Positions 52,799 through 60,998 of a DNA stretch of 64,000 nucleotides are shown piece after piece. The notes beneath the pieces were generated by a model. It saw only the letters and a program-made list of their open reading frames with translations, made no database searches and was not told the origin of the DNA. The stretch is taken from NCBI GenBank assembly GCA_002102225.1, contig LQPB01000086.1:1-64000 (forward strand), read 5' to 3'. The DNA is from Mycobacterium interjectum. GTDB taxonomy: Bacteria > Actinomycetota > Actinomycetes > Mycobacteriales > Mycobacteriaceae. The stretch's first letter is position 1. Every line of letters begins with the position of its first letter. A program made the translations under genes and the position numbers.

Positions 52799-54451
52799 TC
52801 AGCCGTTCACCGCCTGCTCGCGCGCCCACCGGTAGTCGGCCTTGCCCGACGGGCTGCGCTCGATCACCGGGCGGAACACGATCGCCTTGGGAAGCTTGTA
52901 GCGCGCCAACGACTTTGCGGCGTGGGTGACCAGTTCCTCGGCGTCGGCACTCGCGCCCTCGGCGAGGGCGACGACGGCCACCACCTCCTGGCCCCAACGT
53001 TCGCTGGGCCGCCCCGCGACCACCACGTCGGCCACTGCGGGATGTGAGGCGATCGCGGTCTCGACCTCCTCGACGAAGATCTTTTCCCCACCGGAATTGA
53101 TCGTCACCGAATCGCGGCCCAGCAACTCGATGGCGCCGTCGGCGCGGTGGCGGGCGCGGTCGCCGGGAACGGCGTATCGCACGCCGTCGATCACCGGGAA
53201 GGTCTTGGCCGTCTTGGCCGCATCGCCCTTGTAGCCCAACGGAACATAGCCGCGCTGCGCGAGCCACCCCATGCCCTCGTGGCCGGGCTCCAGGATCGCG
53301 CTCATGTCCTCGGCCGCCACGAAGGTGTCGGGCCCGGCGTTGAAGGTGCCGGTCGACACCGCGCCGGGGGCGGACATGTGGTGCATCTGCGCCCCGGTCT
53401 CCGACGATCCGACACCGTCGACGACGACGGCGTTCGGCAGCACCTCGATCAGGCGCTGCTTGACGAACGGGGTCAGCAGGGCGCCGCCGTTGGCGACCAC
53501 GGCCAACGACGACACGTCGGCGATCCCCTTCTCGATCGCGGCGACCAGCGGTCGCGCCATCGCGTCCCCGACGACCGTCACCACCGGCACCCGCTCACGC
53601 TCGATGGTGCGCACGACGTCGTCGGCGTCCAAATGGTCGACAACGGAAGGGAAGACGACAGATTGTCCCGTGGTGATCGCGGTCATCACGCTCCACTGCG
53701 CTGCGCCGTGGATCAGCGGTGGCAGGATGAGCAACTTGGCGCCGGGCCCAGCGCCCACCCTGGCCACGATCTCGTCGACCGACGCCGACGGCTCACCGGT
53801 CATGAGGTTTCGCCCGCCGAAGGACGTCATGAAGATGTCGTGCTGGCGCCACAGCACGCCCTTCGGCATCCCCGTCGTGCCGCCCGTGTAGAGGACGTAG
53901 AGGTCGTCGGGCGAGTGCTGCACGGGCGGTGGTTGCGGCGAGCTGGATGCCAGGGCGGCCTCGTAATCCACTGCGCCGTAGATCAAGTCGTTGCCTGAGT
54001 CGTCGGCGATCTGAATCAGGACGCGCAGCTGCGGCAGGTCCGGCAGGATCTCGGCGACGCGCGGCGCGAACGCCGCGTGGTAGATCAGGGCGGTGGCCCC
54101 GGAATCCGCCAGCAGGTATTGCAGCTCACTTTTGACATAGCGGAAGTTGACGTTGAACGGCGCGACCCGCGCCTGGAAGCTGCCCAGCAACCCCTCCACG
54201 AACTCGTTGCCGTTGTAGGCGTACAGGCCGAGCAGGTCCTGGCCGACCTCGTGGCCGGCGAGGCCGGAACGCTCGGTGTGGCAACCCAGCCCCCGCTTGT
54301 GCAGGTAGGCGGCGAGCCGGTTCGCCCGTTCCAGGATCTGCGCGTAGCTGTAGCGCCGGTCGCCCTGGATCACCAGGTCGCGGTCGGGAATCGCGGCGGT
54401 GACGGCCTTGGCGACCTCGGGCACGGTGAATTGCGTTGTGGTTTCGGACAT
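52799..54451 (-). CDS. Acyl-CoA synthetase (AMP-forming)
   Basis: ANL ligase of 550 residues: P-loop LYTGGTTGMPKGVLWRQ, VDGVGSSETGAQMHHM, NSGGEKIFVEEVETAIASHPAV and catalytic Lys in SPSGKADYRWAREQA. It is the paralogue of the ligase at 39450. The ATG at 54451 follows GAGAGGCACG; four extra residues upstream are possible. FadD19-like enzymes activate C-24/C-26 steroid acids, which fits a bulky substrate. Confidence 0.9.
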   Translation of the reverse strand: MSETTTQFTVPEVAKAVTAAIPDRDLVIQGDRRYSYAQILERANRLAAYLHKRGLGCHTERSGLAGHEVGQDLLGLYAYNGNEFVEGLLGSFQARVAPFNVNFRYVKSELQYLLADSGATALIYHAAFAPRVAEILPDLPQLRVLIQIADDSGNDLIYGAVDYEAALASSSPQPPPVQHSPDDLYVLYTGGTTGMPKGVLWRQHDIFMTSFGGRNLMTGEPSASVDEIVARVGAGPGAKLLILPPLIHGAAQWSVMTAITTGQSVVFPSVVDHLDADDVVRTIERERVPVVTVVGDAMARPLVAAIEKGIADVSSLAVVANGGALLTPFVKQRLIEVLPNAVVVDGVGSSETGAQMHHMSAPGAVSTGTFNAGPDTFVAAEDMSAILEPGHEGMGWLAQRGYVPLGYKGDAAKTAKTFPVIDGVRYAVPGDRARHRADGAIELLGRDSVTINSGGEKIFVEEVETAIASHPAVADVVVAGRPSERWGQEVVAVVALAEGASADAEELVTHAAKSLARYKLPKAIVFRPVIERSPSGKADYRWAREQAVNG

Positions 54452-54459
54452 CGTGCCTC

Positions 54460-55074
54460 TCACGGCTGGTGGGGTAGCAAGCGGACCATCAGGCCGTTGG
54501 CTTCGCTGAGCAGTGTGCCGTCGGCAGCGGTCATGCTAGCGGCAACGAAGAATTTCCTACCGTCGACGCCCGTGATCCGGCCCCGCGCGGTCAACGGGTC
54601 GCCGATCGGGGTGACGTTGCGGTAGTCGACGTGCAGGAAGGCGGTGCGGGTTGGCGGGCAGCCCGCGGTCGAGACGACCATCCCGAACAGCCAGTCGTAG
54701 AAGAGGGGGATCATCCCGCCGTGCACGGCGTTGTTCCCGCCCACGTGGGCGCGGGAGAAGTGCCCGTCCATGGTGACGCCGTCCGGCCCGGAGTCGGTGA
54801 CCAGCCATGGCGGCAGCAACGGATGCCCCAGTCCGGGCAGCTCGATGACCCGCCCGCCCGGCGCGACGCCTTCGGGGACCTGATGCCCGTCCAGCAGCGC
54901 GCAGGCCCGTTCGACGTGCTCGGCCGCGGCGTCCCAGCTGGAGCTGGCGGTGGAGACGGCGAGATCCTGCAGGCGGCGCATCGCGGCGACGAACCGGCCC
55001 AGCCCGGCGGGCGCGTGCTCGGCCGGCTTGATCTGGGGGAAGCCGCCGCGAACTCCGGGCGTTGTCTCGGTCAT
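54460..55074 (-). CDS. Hotdog-fold thioesterase-like protein
   Basis: Protein of 204 residues with VGGNNAVHGGMIPLFYDWLFGMV (HGG motif) and TRTAFLHVDYRNVTPIGDPL in the C-terminal half; a helical segment precedes. It resembles the thioesterase at 31817 in layout, so the regulon has two such proteins. It overlaps the upstream gene by 4 bp (ATGA). Confidence 0.8.
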   Translation of the reverse strand: MTETTPGVRGGFPQIKPAEHAPAGLGRFVAAMRRLQDLAVSTASSSWDAAAEHVERACALLDGHQVPEGVAPGGRVIELPGLGHPLLPPWLVTDSGPDGVTMDGHFSRAHVGGNNAVHGGMIPLFYDWLFGMVVSTAGCPPTRTAFLHVDYRNVTPIGDPLTARGRITGVDGRKFFVAASMTAADGTLLSEANGLMVRLLPHQP

Positions 55075-55691
55075 GGGCACTCCCACGCCCGAAGCAGCTC
55101 GTCCGTGGTGGTGATGGTCGCGAGCAACGACAGCGTGTTGGCGATGACGGCGGCGCCGTAGTCGGCGGGCACTCCGGCGACGGCGTCCTTGGGCACGACG
55201 ACGCGATAGGCCGCGTTGACCGCGTCCATGACGACGTTGGGGATCGCGATATTCAGCGAAACGCCTACCACGACGATGGTGGAAACCCCGAGGTTGCGCA
55301 GCACCGCGTCCAGGTCGGTGCCGCCCATCGGCCCGACGCCGTGCCAGCGGCTCAGGACCAGATCGGTTGGCTCGGGGCCCAATTCGGGCAGCAGGGCGGC
55401 CCCGGGAGTGCCGGGGGTGATGTCGACTTGACCGTGTCCCAGGGCGAAGATCTTTGCGTTGTGGTTGGAGCCGAGCCCGTCGGGGCGTCGCTCCACCAGG
55501 CAGTGCACGACGCGCACCCCGGCCGCGCGGGCCGCGGGCAACAGCCGCACGATGTTCGGCAGGGCGACCCGGCGCGCCTCGGTGGCCAGCACGCCCAGGC
55601 CGGCGTCCGGGCCCATCACCGCACCCTGGCACTCCTGGGTGACGATCGCGGTGTGGTCGGGTGCCGCGAGGTCCTCGAGTGGCGCGGTCAT
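55071..55691 (-). CDS. Isochorismatase-fold protein lacking the catalytic cysteine
   Basis: Protein of 206 residues with the cysteine-hydrolase fold (TAIVTQECQGAVMG, VVHCLVERRPDG, STIVVVGVSLNIAIPNVVMDAVNAAYRVVVPKDAVAG). All three members of the usual Asp-Lys-Cys triad look changed: the first strand ends in TQE rather than D-Q, the Lys strand reads LVLSRWHG, and the nucleophile position is Ala149 (NIAI for NxCV). It may use another mechanism or only bind ligand. ATGA overlaps on both sides place it firmly in the operon. Confidence 0.8.
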   Translation of the reverse strand: MTAPLEDLAAPDHTAIVTQECQGAVMGPDAGLGVLATEARRVALPNIVRLLPAARAAGVRVVHCLVERRPDGLGSNHNAKIFALGHGQVDITPGTPGAALLPELGPEPTDLVLSRWHGVGPMGGTDLDAVLRNLGVSTIVVVGVSLNIAIPNVVMDAVNAAYRVVVPKDAVAGVPADYGAAVIANTLSLLATITTTDELLRAWECP

Positions 55692-56680
55692 GCCGGCACT
55701 TCGTAGAACTGGGTCGCCCATTTGCGCAGCGCCATATAGCCTTTCGCGTCCACCTTGGACAGCGCCGGATGCTCGACGTACTTCTGGTAGCGCCAGATCC
55801 GCAGATCGTCGAAGACGGTGGACAGGAACTGCTTTTCGATGAGCTCGCGCAGCTTGCCCTGCGGCACGTCGGAGGCGTCGCCGGGCACCCGCGGCCACCA
55901 GATCGAATAGAACAGGTCCGAACACTCGTCGTCGACCGGCGTGCAGGTGAAGATCAGCCGATGGTTCTGGGCGCCCTCGAAGACGCTGATCGCCCCGCCG
56001 AGGCCGAACAGGTGGCTGTGAAAGCGCAACGCCAGGTCGTCGGGGTTGTCGCTGCGCGCGTCCGGCCAGCCCGCGACGAACTGCCATTCGTGGTCGACGA
56101 TTTTCCAGTCCAGCACCCGCGGCGTCACGGTGGCGTGGTGCACGTATTCGAAATGGGCGCTGTCGGGGGCGTTCTCCGCCACGATCTGGGGATGCACCGG
56201 TTCGCGCTCCGCGCGCCGGGACAATTCCGGGTACGGGCGGTAGTAGGCCGCCGGGTCCGTCTCGAATTGCGGGAACTTCCTGAAGATGTCCGGCATCTCC
56301 CACTGCGGCTCCTTGCCGTCCGGCTGGTGCCAGATGAACACGCAGTCGTACTGCTCGCGCACCGGGTACACCCGCAGCCGCAGCGCACGGTTGGGGCGCT
56401 CGGGTTGGTAGGGGATGAAGCGATTGGTGCCGTCGGGGCCCCACCGCCACCCGTGGAAGGGGCACTCGACGCAGTCACCCACCACCGTGCCGCCGTGACC
56501 GATGTGAGCGCCGAGGTGTTTGCAGTGCGCTTCCAGGACGTGCAACTCGCCCCGCTCGTCGCGGTAGGCCACCAGATCCTCGCCGAAATAGTGCAGCGGC
56601 CGCACCTCGCCGATCGGGAATTCCGGCGACCATCCGACCATGAACCACCCGGTTACCTTCCAGGTAAAGGGCACCTTCAC
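55688..56680 (-). CDS. Rieske non-haem iron oxygenase (KshA-like)
   Basis: Oxygenase of 330 residues. The Rieske cluster ligands are Cys53, His55, Cys73 and His76 (CKHLGAH ... CVECPFHGW). The mononuclear iron site is in ENAPDSAHFEYVHH. The type resembles 3-ketosteroid 9-alpha-hydroxylase but is shorter than M. tuberculosis KshA. It needs a reductase not encoded nearby. GTG at 56680 follows GGGAGG at 7 bp. First gene of a six-gene operon; the 19-bp operator starts 24 bp upstream. Confidence 0.88.
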   Translation of the reverse strand: MKVPFTWKVTGWFMVGWSPEFPIGEVRPLHYFGEDLVAYRDERGELHVLEAHCKHLGAHIGHGGTVVGDCVECPFHGWRWGPDGTNRFIPYQPERPNRALRLRVYPVREQYDCVFIWHQPDGKEPQWEMPDIFRKFPQFETDPAAYYRPYPELSRRAEREPVHPQIVAENAPDSAHFEYVHHATVTPRVLDWKIVDHEWQFVAGWPDARSDNPDDLALRFHSHLFGLGGAISVFEGAQNHRLIFTCTPVDDECSDLFYSIWWPRVPGDASDVPQGKLRELIEKQFLSTVFDDLRIWRYQKYVEHPALSKVDAKGYMALRKWATQFYEVPA

Positions 56681-56704
56681 GCCGCCGCCTCCCGCACTCG
56701 TTGA

Positions 56705-56723
56705 TACTAAGTCGGTTACAGTA
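56705..56723. promoter_or_regulatory. 19-bp catabolic-regulon operator, copy 5
   Basis: TACTAAGT-CGG-TTACAGTA between the divergent Rieske (start 56680) and flavin monooxygenase (start 56767) genes. The right arm is identical to the best copy; the left keeps TACT. Confidence 0.6.
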
Positions 56724-56766
56724 TAGATTTCAGCAGTTCGGCCGGTTAGGGGCAAGGAGCTGCTCT

Positions 56767-58389
56767 ATGCGTGGACAGGACGCGCACTTCGACGCCCTGG
56801 TCATCGGCGCCGGCTTCTCCGGCCTGTACATGCTGCACCGGCTGCGGCAGCTGGGCATCCGGGCCAGGGTGCTCGAGCGGGCCGAAAACGTCGGAGGCAC
56901 CTGGCTGTTCAACCGATACCCGGGCGCGCGATGCGACATCGAAAGCATCGAGTACTCCTACAGCTTCTCCGACGAGATTCAGCGGGAATGGGTGTGGACG
57001 GAGTCGATGCCGGCTCAGCCCGAAATCGAGGCCTACCTGAACTTCGTCGCCGACCGGCTGGATCTTCGCCGCGACATCCAGTTCCACAGCGAGGTCGTCG
57101 CGATGACCTTCGACGAGGACGCCGGGGCCTGGGTGGTGCGCACCGCGGCGGGCGAGTCGTTTCGAGCCCCGTTCGTCATCGCCGCGACCGGCATCCTGTC
57201 GGTGCCGCTGGAACCCGACATCCCCGGAATGGATACCTTCACCGGAACGTCGCTGTTCACCAGCCGCTGGCCCAAGGAGGGCTGTGATCTCACCGGCAAG
57301 CGGGTCGGGGTCATCGGCACCGGCTCGACCGGTGTCCAGCTGATACCCGTCGTGGCGCGGGATGCTTTGCAGCTCTCCGTGTTTCAACGCTCGCCGGCAT
57401 ACACCTTGCCCTGGGAGGTGCGGCAATTCGAGCCTGGCGAGCTGGACGAGATGAAGGCTCGCTACGACGAGATCCGGGCGGCGCAACGGGCCCACCCGAT
57501 CGGCGCGGCGCGGCTGAGCGCCTTCTCGGTGCTGTTCGAGATGCTGGGCAGGCCGCCCCTGAAGTCGGCGACCCGCGACGAGCAACTGCGCGCCGTCGAG
57601 GAGAGCGGGGTGATGGGGGCGCTGAACTGGGGCGACGTCTTTTTCGACATCGACGCCAACCGGATGGCCGCCAAGCTCTACGGCGAGGCGGTGGCCCGCA
57701 TCGTCAAGGACCCGGACACGGCGGCCGCCCTGGTGCCCGAGCATCCCTTCGCCTGCAAGCGCCCCATCATCGACTACGGCTACTACGAGACGTTCAACCG
57801 CGACAACGTCACGCTGGTGGACTTGCGCAAGTCCCCGATCCGCGAGGTCACCGCGACCGGCATCCGCACCGCGCACGAGTCGTACGACCTCGACGTGATC
57901 GTCTATGCCACCGGCTTTGACGCCATGACGGGCGCGCTCAGCCGCATCGATGTCCGGGGCCGCGACGCGATGTCGCTGGCCGAGTTCTGGGCCACCGAGG
58001 GCCCGCTGTCGTACTTGGGTCTGGCGGTGGCCGGATTTCCGAATCTCTTCATGATCCAGGGCCCGGGCAGCCCGAGCGCGACCACCAACTTCGTGGCCGC
58101 GCTCGAGCAACACGTGGAATGGATTGGCGATTGCATCGGCTACCTGCGCGGCAACGGAATCCGCACCATCGAGGCGCTGGCCGCGGCTCAGCGGGAGTGG
58201 ATGGACCACGCCGCCGCGCTCGTCGCGGCGACGGTGCTGGTGCACCCGTCGTGCAGCTCCTGGTACAACGGTGGCAACGTGCCCGGCAAGAAACGGATGT
58301 ATATGGGCTATACCGGCGGAATCCCCGAATACCGCCGCCGCTGCGACGAAATCGCGGCCGGCGGCTACACCGGCTTCAAGCTGGCGTAA
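56767..58389 (+). CDS. Baeyer-Villiger-type flavin monooxygenase with altered fingerprint
   Basis: FAD/NADPH monooxygenase of 540 residues. Two dinucleotide motifs are present: GAGFSG (14-19) and GTGSTG (184-189). NVGGTWLFNRYPGARCDIES is as in cyclohexanone/steroid monooxygenases. The fingerprint FxGxxxHxxxWP reads F158-T-G-T-S-L-F164-T-S-R-W168-P, so the His is replaced by Phe. Long length and the segment SPSATTNFVAALEQHVEWI fit the class. It would insert oxygen next to a ketone and open a ring, if active. AAGGAG precedes the ATG. Confidence 0.87.
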   Translation: MRGQDAHFDALVIGAGFSGLYMLHRLRQLGIRARVLERAENVGGTWLFNRYPGARCDIESIEYSYSFSDEIQREWVWTESMPAQPEIEAYLNFVADRLDLRRDIQFHSEVVAMTFDEDAGAWVVRTAAGESFRAPFVIAATGILSVPLEPDIPGMDTFTGTSLFTSRWPKEGCDLTGKRVGVIGTGSTGVQLIPVVARDALQLSVFQRSPAYTLPWEVRQFEPGELDEMKARYDEIRAAQRAHPIGAARLSAFSVLFEMLGRPPLKSATRDEQLRAVEESGVMGALNWGDVFFDIDANRMAAKLYGEAVARIVKDPDTAAALVPEHPFACKRPIIDYGYYETFNRDNVTLVDLRKSPIREVTATGIRTAHESYDLDVIVYATGFDAMTGALSRIDVRGRDAMSLAEFWATEGPLSYLGLAVAGFPNLFMIQGPGSPSATTNFVAALEQHVEWIGDCIGYLRGNGIRTIEALAAAQREWMDHAAALVAATVLVHPSCSSWYNGGNVPGKKRMYMGYTGGIPEYRRRCDEIAAGGYTGFKLA

Positions 58390-59490
58390 ATGTTGCGTCG
58401 CGCATTCGACATCGGACGCGAGCTGGGCATGCTGCTGCCGCGCACGGTGGCCGGCCTCCACGAATCGACCGGCTGGACACCGGCGTCGCCGCGCGGGGTG
58501 CGGCAATTCGGTGAGGTTCTGCTGGACGAGCTTGTGCTGAGCGGCTTTTCGCTGTTGAACGGGAGCCCCCCCGCGGTGCGGCCGCTGGACGCGTGCACCG
58601 CGGCGGCCGAGGAATTGTCGGCGCTGGGCATCGACGGGGCACACGCCGAACCGGAACCGTTGCGCCCCACCTCGGTGCGGCGGCGGCGGATCGCCGGCCT
58701 GACGTACGAGCGGATGAAGTTCGAACACGATCCGAAGCTGCCGGCCACGCTGGACGCCGACGGGCTGGGCGGCCCGGCGCGGGCGGTGGTGCACGTGTGC
58801 CGGCACCGGGGCGGTCCGCGGCCGTGGCTGGTGTGGGTCTACGGCGCCGGTCAGGGCGGCACCGAGGACCTGTTGTTATCCCGGATCGGCCGGATCCACC
58901 ACGGCCTGGGGTTCAACGTCGCCATGCCGGTGCAGCCCGGCCACGGCTGCCGGCGCGGCGAATGGCCGGCCTACCCGGACGTGGATCCGCTGGGCAACGT
59001 CGCGGGCATGATGCGGGCGGTGTCGGAGGTCCGCGCGGTGGTGCGCTGGGTTCAGCCGCAGGCGACCGTCGTTGTGGTGGCAGGGATTTCGATGGGCACC
59101 CCGGTGGCCGCGCTGGTTTCCCACCTCGAGCGGCAGGTCGACGCGGTGGCGCTGTACACGCCGATCCTGGGGCTCAACGCGATGATCGCGCAACACCTGG
59201 GCCGCTTCGGGCAATCCCGCGCCGGGTTCCGCGAGCTGCTCGGTTCCCCGGAGGTCTCGAAGCTGACCTCGGTGATCGATCCGCTGCGCGTCGAACCCGC
59301 GCCGCCCCCGCGGCGCCGGCTCATCGTCGGGGCCTGGCACGACCGCATGGCGATGCGAGAGCCCGCCGAAGCGTTGCAGGAACGCTGGGGCGGGCAGCTG
59401 TATTGGTACGACGGCAGCCACGTCGGTCACACCTTCTCCCGGCGCGTGCTCAAGGTGACTAAGCGCTTCCTGGGGGAGGTGGCGGGGTGA
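58390..59490 (+). CDS. Alpha/beta-hydrolase
   Basis: Protein of 366 residues starting immediately after the monooxygenase stop. The nucleophile elbow is GISMG with Ser234. An Asp in GAWHDRMAMREP and a His in DGSHVGHTF complete the likely triad. A lactone or ester hydrolase downstream of a Baeyer-Villiger enzyme is a sensible step. The N-terminal 120 residues are an added helical region seen in mycobacterial relatives. Confidence 0.82.
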   Translation: MLRRAFDIGRELGMLLPRTVAGLHESTGWTPASPRGVRQFGEVLLDELVLSGFSLLNGSPPAVRPLDACTAAAEELSALGIDGAHAEPEPLRPTSVRRRRIAGLTYERMKFEHDPKLPATLDADGLGGPARAVVHVCRHRGGPRPWLVWVYGAGQGGTEDLLLSRIGRIHHGLGFNVAMPVQPGHGCRRGEWPAYPDVDPLGNVAGMMRAVSEVRAVVRWVQPQATVVVVAGISMGTPVAALVSHLERQVDAVALYTPILGLNAMIAQHLGRFGQSRAGFRELLGSPEVSKLTSVIDPLRVEPAPPPRRRLIVGAWHDRMAMREPAEALQERWGGQLYWYDGSHVGHTFSRRVLKVTKRFLGEVAG

Positions 59491-59870
59491 CGGCGGCCAC
59501 GCGGACCGCTCGCGAGGTGGTGGAGCTCTACAACCTGGTGGTCTGGAACGAGCGAGACCTCGAGCTGGCCGGGGAGTTGTTCGCCGACAACGTCATCCGG
59601 CACGAGGTCGGCGAGGCGCACACGCTGACCCGCGCGCAGGCGGTGCAGCGGGTCGCCGACGTGTGGCAACTGTTCGACCGGCTGCGCTTCGACCTGAACG
59701 TGATGGTCGCCGGCGACGACGGCGAGCGCGTTGCGATCGTCTACGACTCGACCATGACCACCAAGGACGGCACCGAGACCCACGTCGCGAGCATCGAGGT
59801 GTTCCGCGTGGTCGCCGGCAAGATCACCGAGGTCTGGAATTGCGGTTACAAGCAAGGGGTGTGGAATTGA
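59487..59870 (+). CDS. SnoaL-like (NTF2-fold) protein
   Basis: Protein of 127 residues with the NTF2 pattern: REVVELYNLVVWNERDLELAGELFADNVIRHE, then VFRVVAGKITEVWNCG at the C-terminus. Possible isomerase, dehydratase or lactone-handling enzyme. GTG start overlaps the hydrolase stop (GTGA), and the next gene overlaps its stop. Confidence 0.8.
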   Translation: MTAATRTAREVVELYNLVVWNERDLELAGELFADNVIRHEVGEAHTLTRAQAVQRVADVWQLFDRLRFDLNVMVAGDDGERVAIVYDSTMTTKDGTETHVASIEVFRVVAGKITEVWNCGYKQGVWN

Positions 59871-60910
59871 GCGAGCGCGCACTTGACGAGCTGGGGTACT
59901 ACCTGCTGGCGGGCGCCGGCGGGGAGGGGCCGGCGACCCTGATGGACGAGGCCCGCCGCGGCGAGGAACTGGGCTTCGGCACCGCTTTCATCTCCGAGCG
60001 CTGGAACGTCAAGGAAGCGTCCTCGCTCGTCGGCGCGGCGTGCGCGGTGACCAATCGAATGCAGATCGCCACGGCCGCAACCAATCACAACACCCGCCAT
60101 CCCCTGATCACCGGCTCGTGGGCGACCACCATGCATCGGCTGTCCGGCGGGCGGTTCACGCTGGGCATCGGCCGCGGCATCGCCGCCATCTACGGCGCGT
60201 TCGGCATCCCGGCGGTGACGACCGCGCAGATGGAGGACTGGGCCGGGGTGATGCGCCGGCTCTGGCACGGCGAGCTGATCTTCAACCACGACGGCCCGAT
60301 GGGCAAGTACCCGATCCTGTTCCTCGACCCGGACTTCGACGAGGACATTCGCCTGGCGCTGGTCGCCTTCGGGCCCAACACGCTCGCGCTCGGTGGCCGG
60401 GTTTTCGACGACGTCATCCTGCACACCTACTTCACCCCCGAGACGTTGCAGCGCAGCGTCAAGGCGGTCAAATCGGCCGCGGAAAAGGCCGGCCGCGACC
60501 CCGACAGCGTGCGGGTGTGGTCCTGCTTCGCCACCGTCGGCGATCACCTTCCCGAACAGCTGCGGCTGAAGAAGACCGTCGCGCGCCTGGCCACCTACCT
60601 GCAGGGCTACGGCGACCTGCTGGTGCGCACCAACGACTGGGATCCCGCCGTGCTGCAACGCTTTCGGGAGGACCCGGTGGTGACGTCGATCGCGGGCGGG
60701 ATCGATCACAAGGCCACACCGGAGCAGATCGAGCACATCGCGACCCTGATTCCCGACGAATGGCTGGAGCCCTCGGCCACCGGCTCGCCCCGGCAGTGCG
60801 CCGAGCGCATCCGCAAGGAATTCGACCACGGCGCCGACGCCGTGATCATGCACGGCGCGACGCCCGACGAACTCGAGCCCGTGGTGGCGGCGTATCGGGC
60901 GGGCGCCTAA
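59867..60910 (+). CDS. Luciferase-like (F420-type) oxidoreductase
   Basis: LLM-fold protein of 347 residues: GTAFISERWNVKEASSLVGAACAVTNRMQIATAATNHNTRHPL, then LSGGRFTLGIGRGI, typical of mycobacterial F420-dependent oxidoreductases. I chose TTG at 59867 (TTGA overlap, AAGGGG at good distance); GTG at 59861 would add two residues. End of the four-gene operon from 56767. The reaction is likely a hydride transfer on a ketone, enone or alcohol. Confidence 0.83.
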   Translation: MSERALDELGYYLLAGAGGEGPATLMDEARRGEELGFGTAFISERWNVKEASSLVGAACAVTNRMQIATAATNHNTRHPLITGSWATTMHRLSGGRFTLGIGRGIAAIYGAFGIPAVTTAQMEDWAGVMRRLWHGELIFNHDGPMGKYPILFLDPDFDEDIRLALVAFGPNTLALGGRVFDDVILHTYFTPETLQRSVKAVKSAAEKAGRDPDSVRVWSCFATVGDHLPEQLRLKKTVARLATYLQGYGDLLVRTNDWDPAVLQRFREDPVVTSIAGGIDHKATPEQIEHIATLIPDEWLEPSATGSPRQCAERIRKEFDHGADAVIMHGATPDELEPVVAAYRAGA

Positions 60911-60913
60911 CCC

Positions 60914-60975
60914 CGCGAGCGTGCGCAAAATGACGCGCTACACCGGCGTGTCGCGCACAAACACGCACGCTCGCG
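60914..60975. terminator. Long inverted repeat between convergent genes (bidirectional terminator-like)
   Basis: Perfect 12-bp arms CGCGAGCGTGCG (60914-60925) and CGCACGCTCGCG (60964-60975), with further GC-rich self-complementary sequence (GCGC, CGGCGTG) in the loop. It lies between genes ending at 60910 (+) and 60999 (-). The arm core GAGCGTG matches the repeat at 33421-33484. Confidence 0.65.
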
Positions 60976-60998
60976 CCAAAGGGTCGCGCCCAAGGGGG

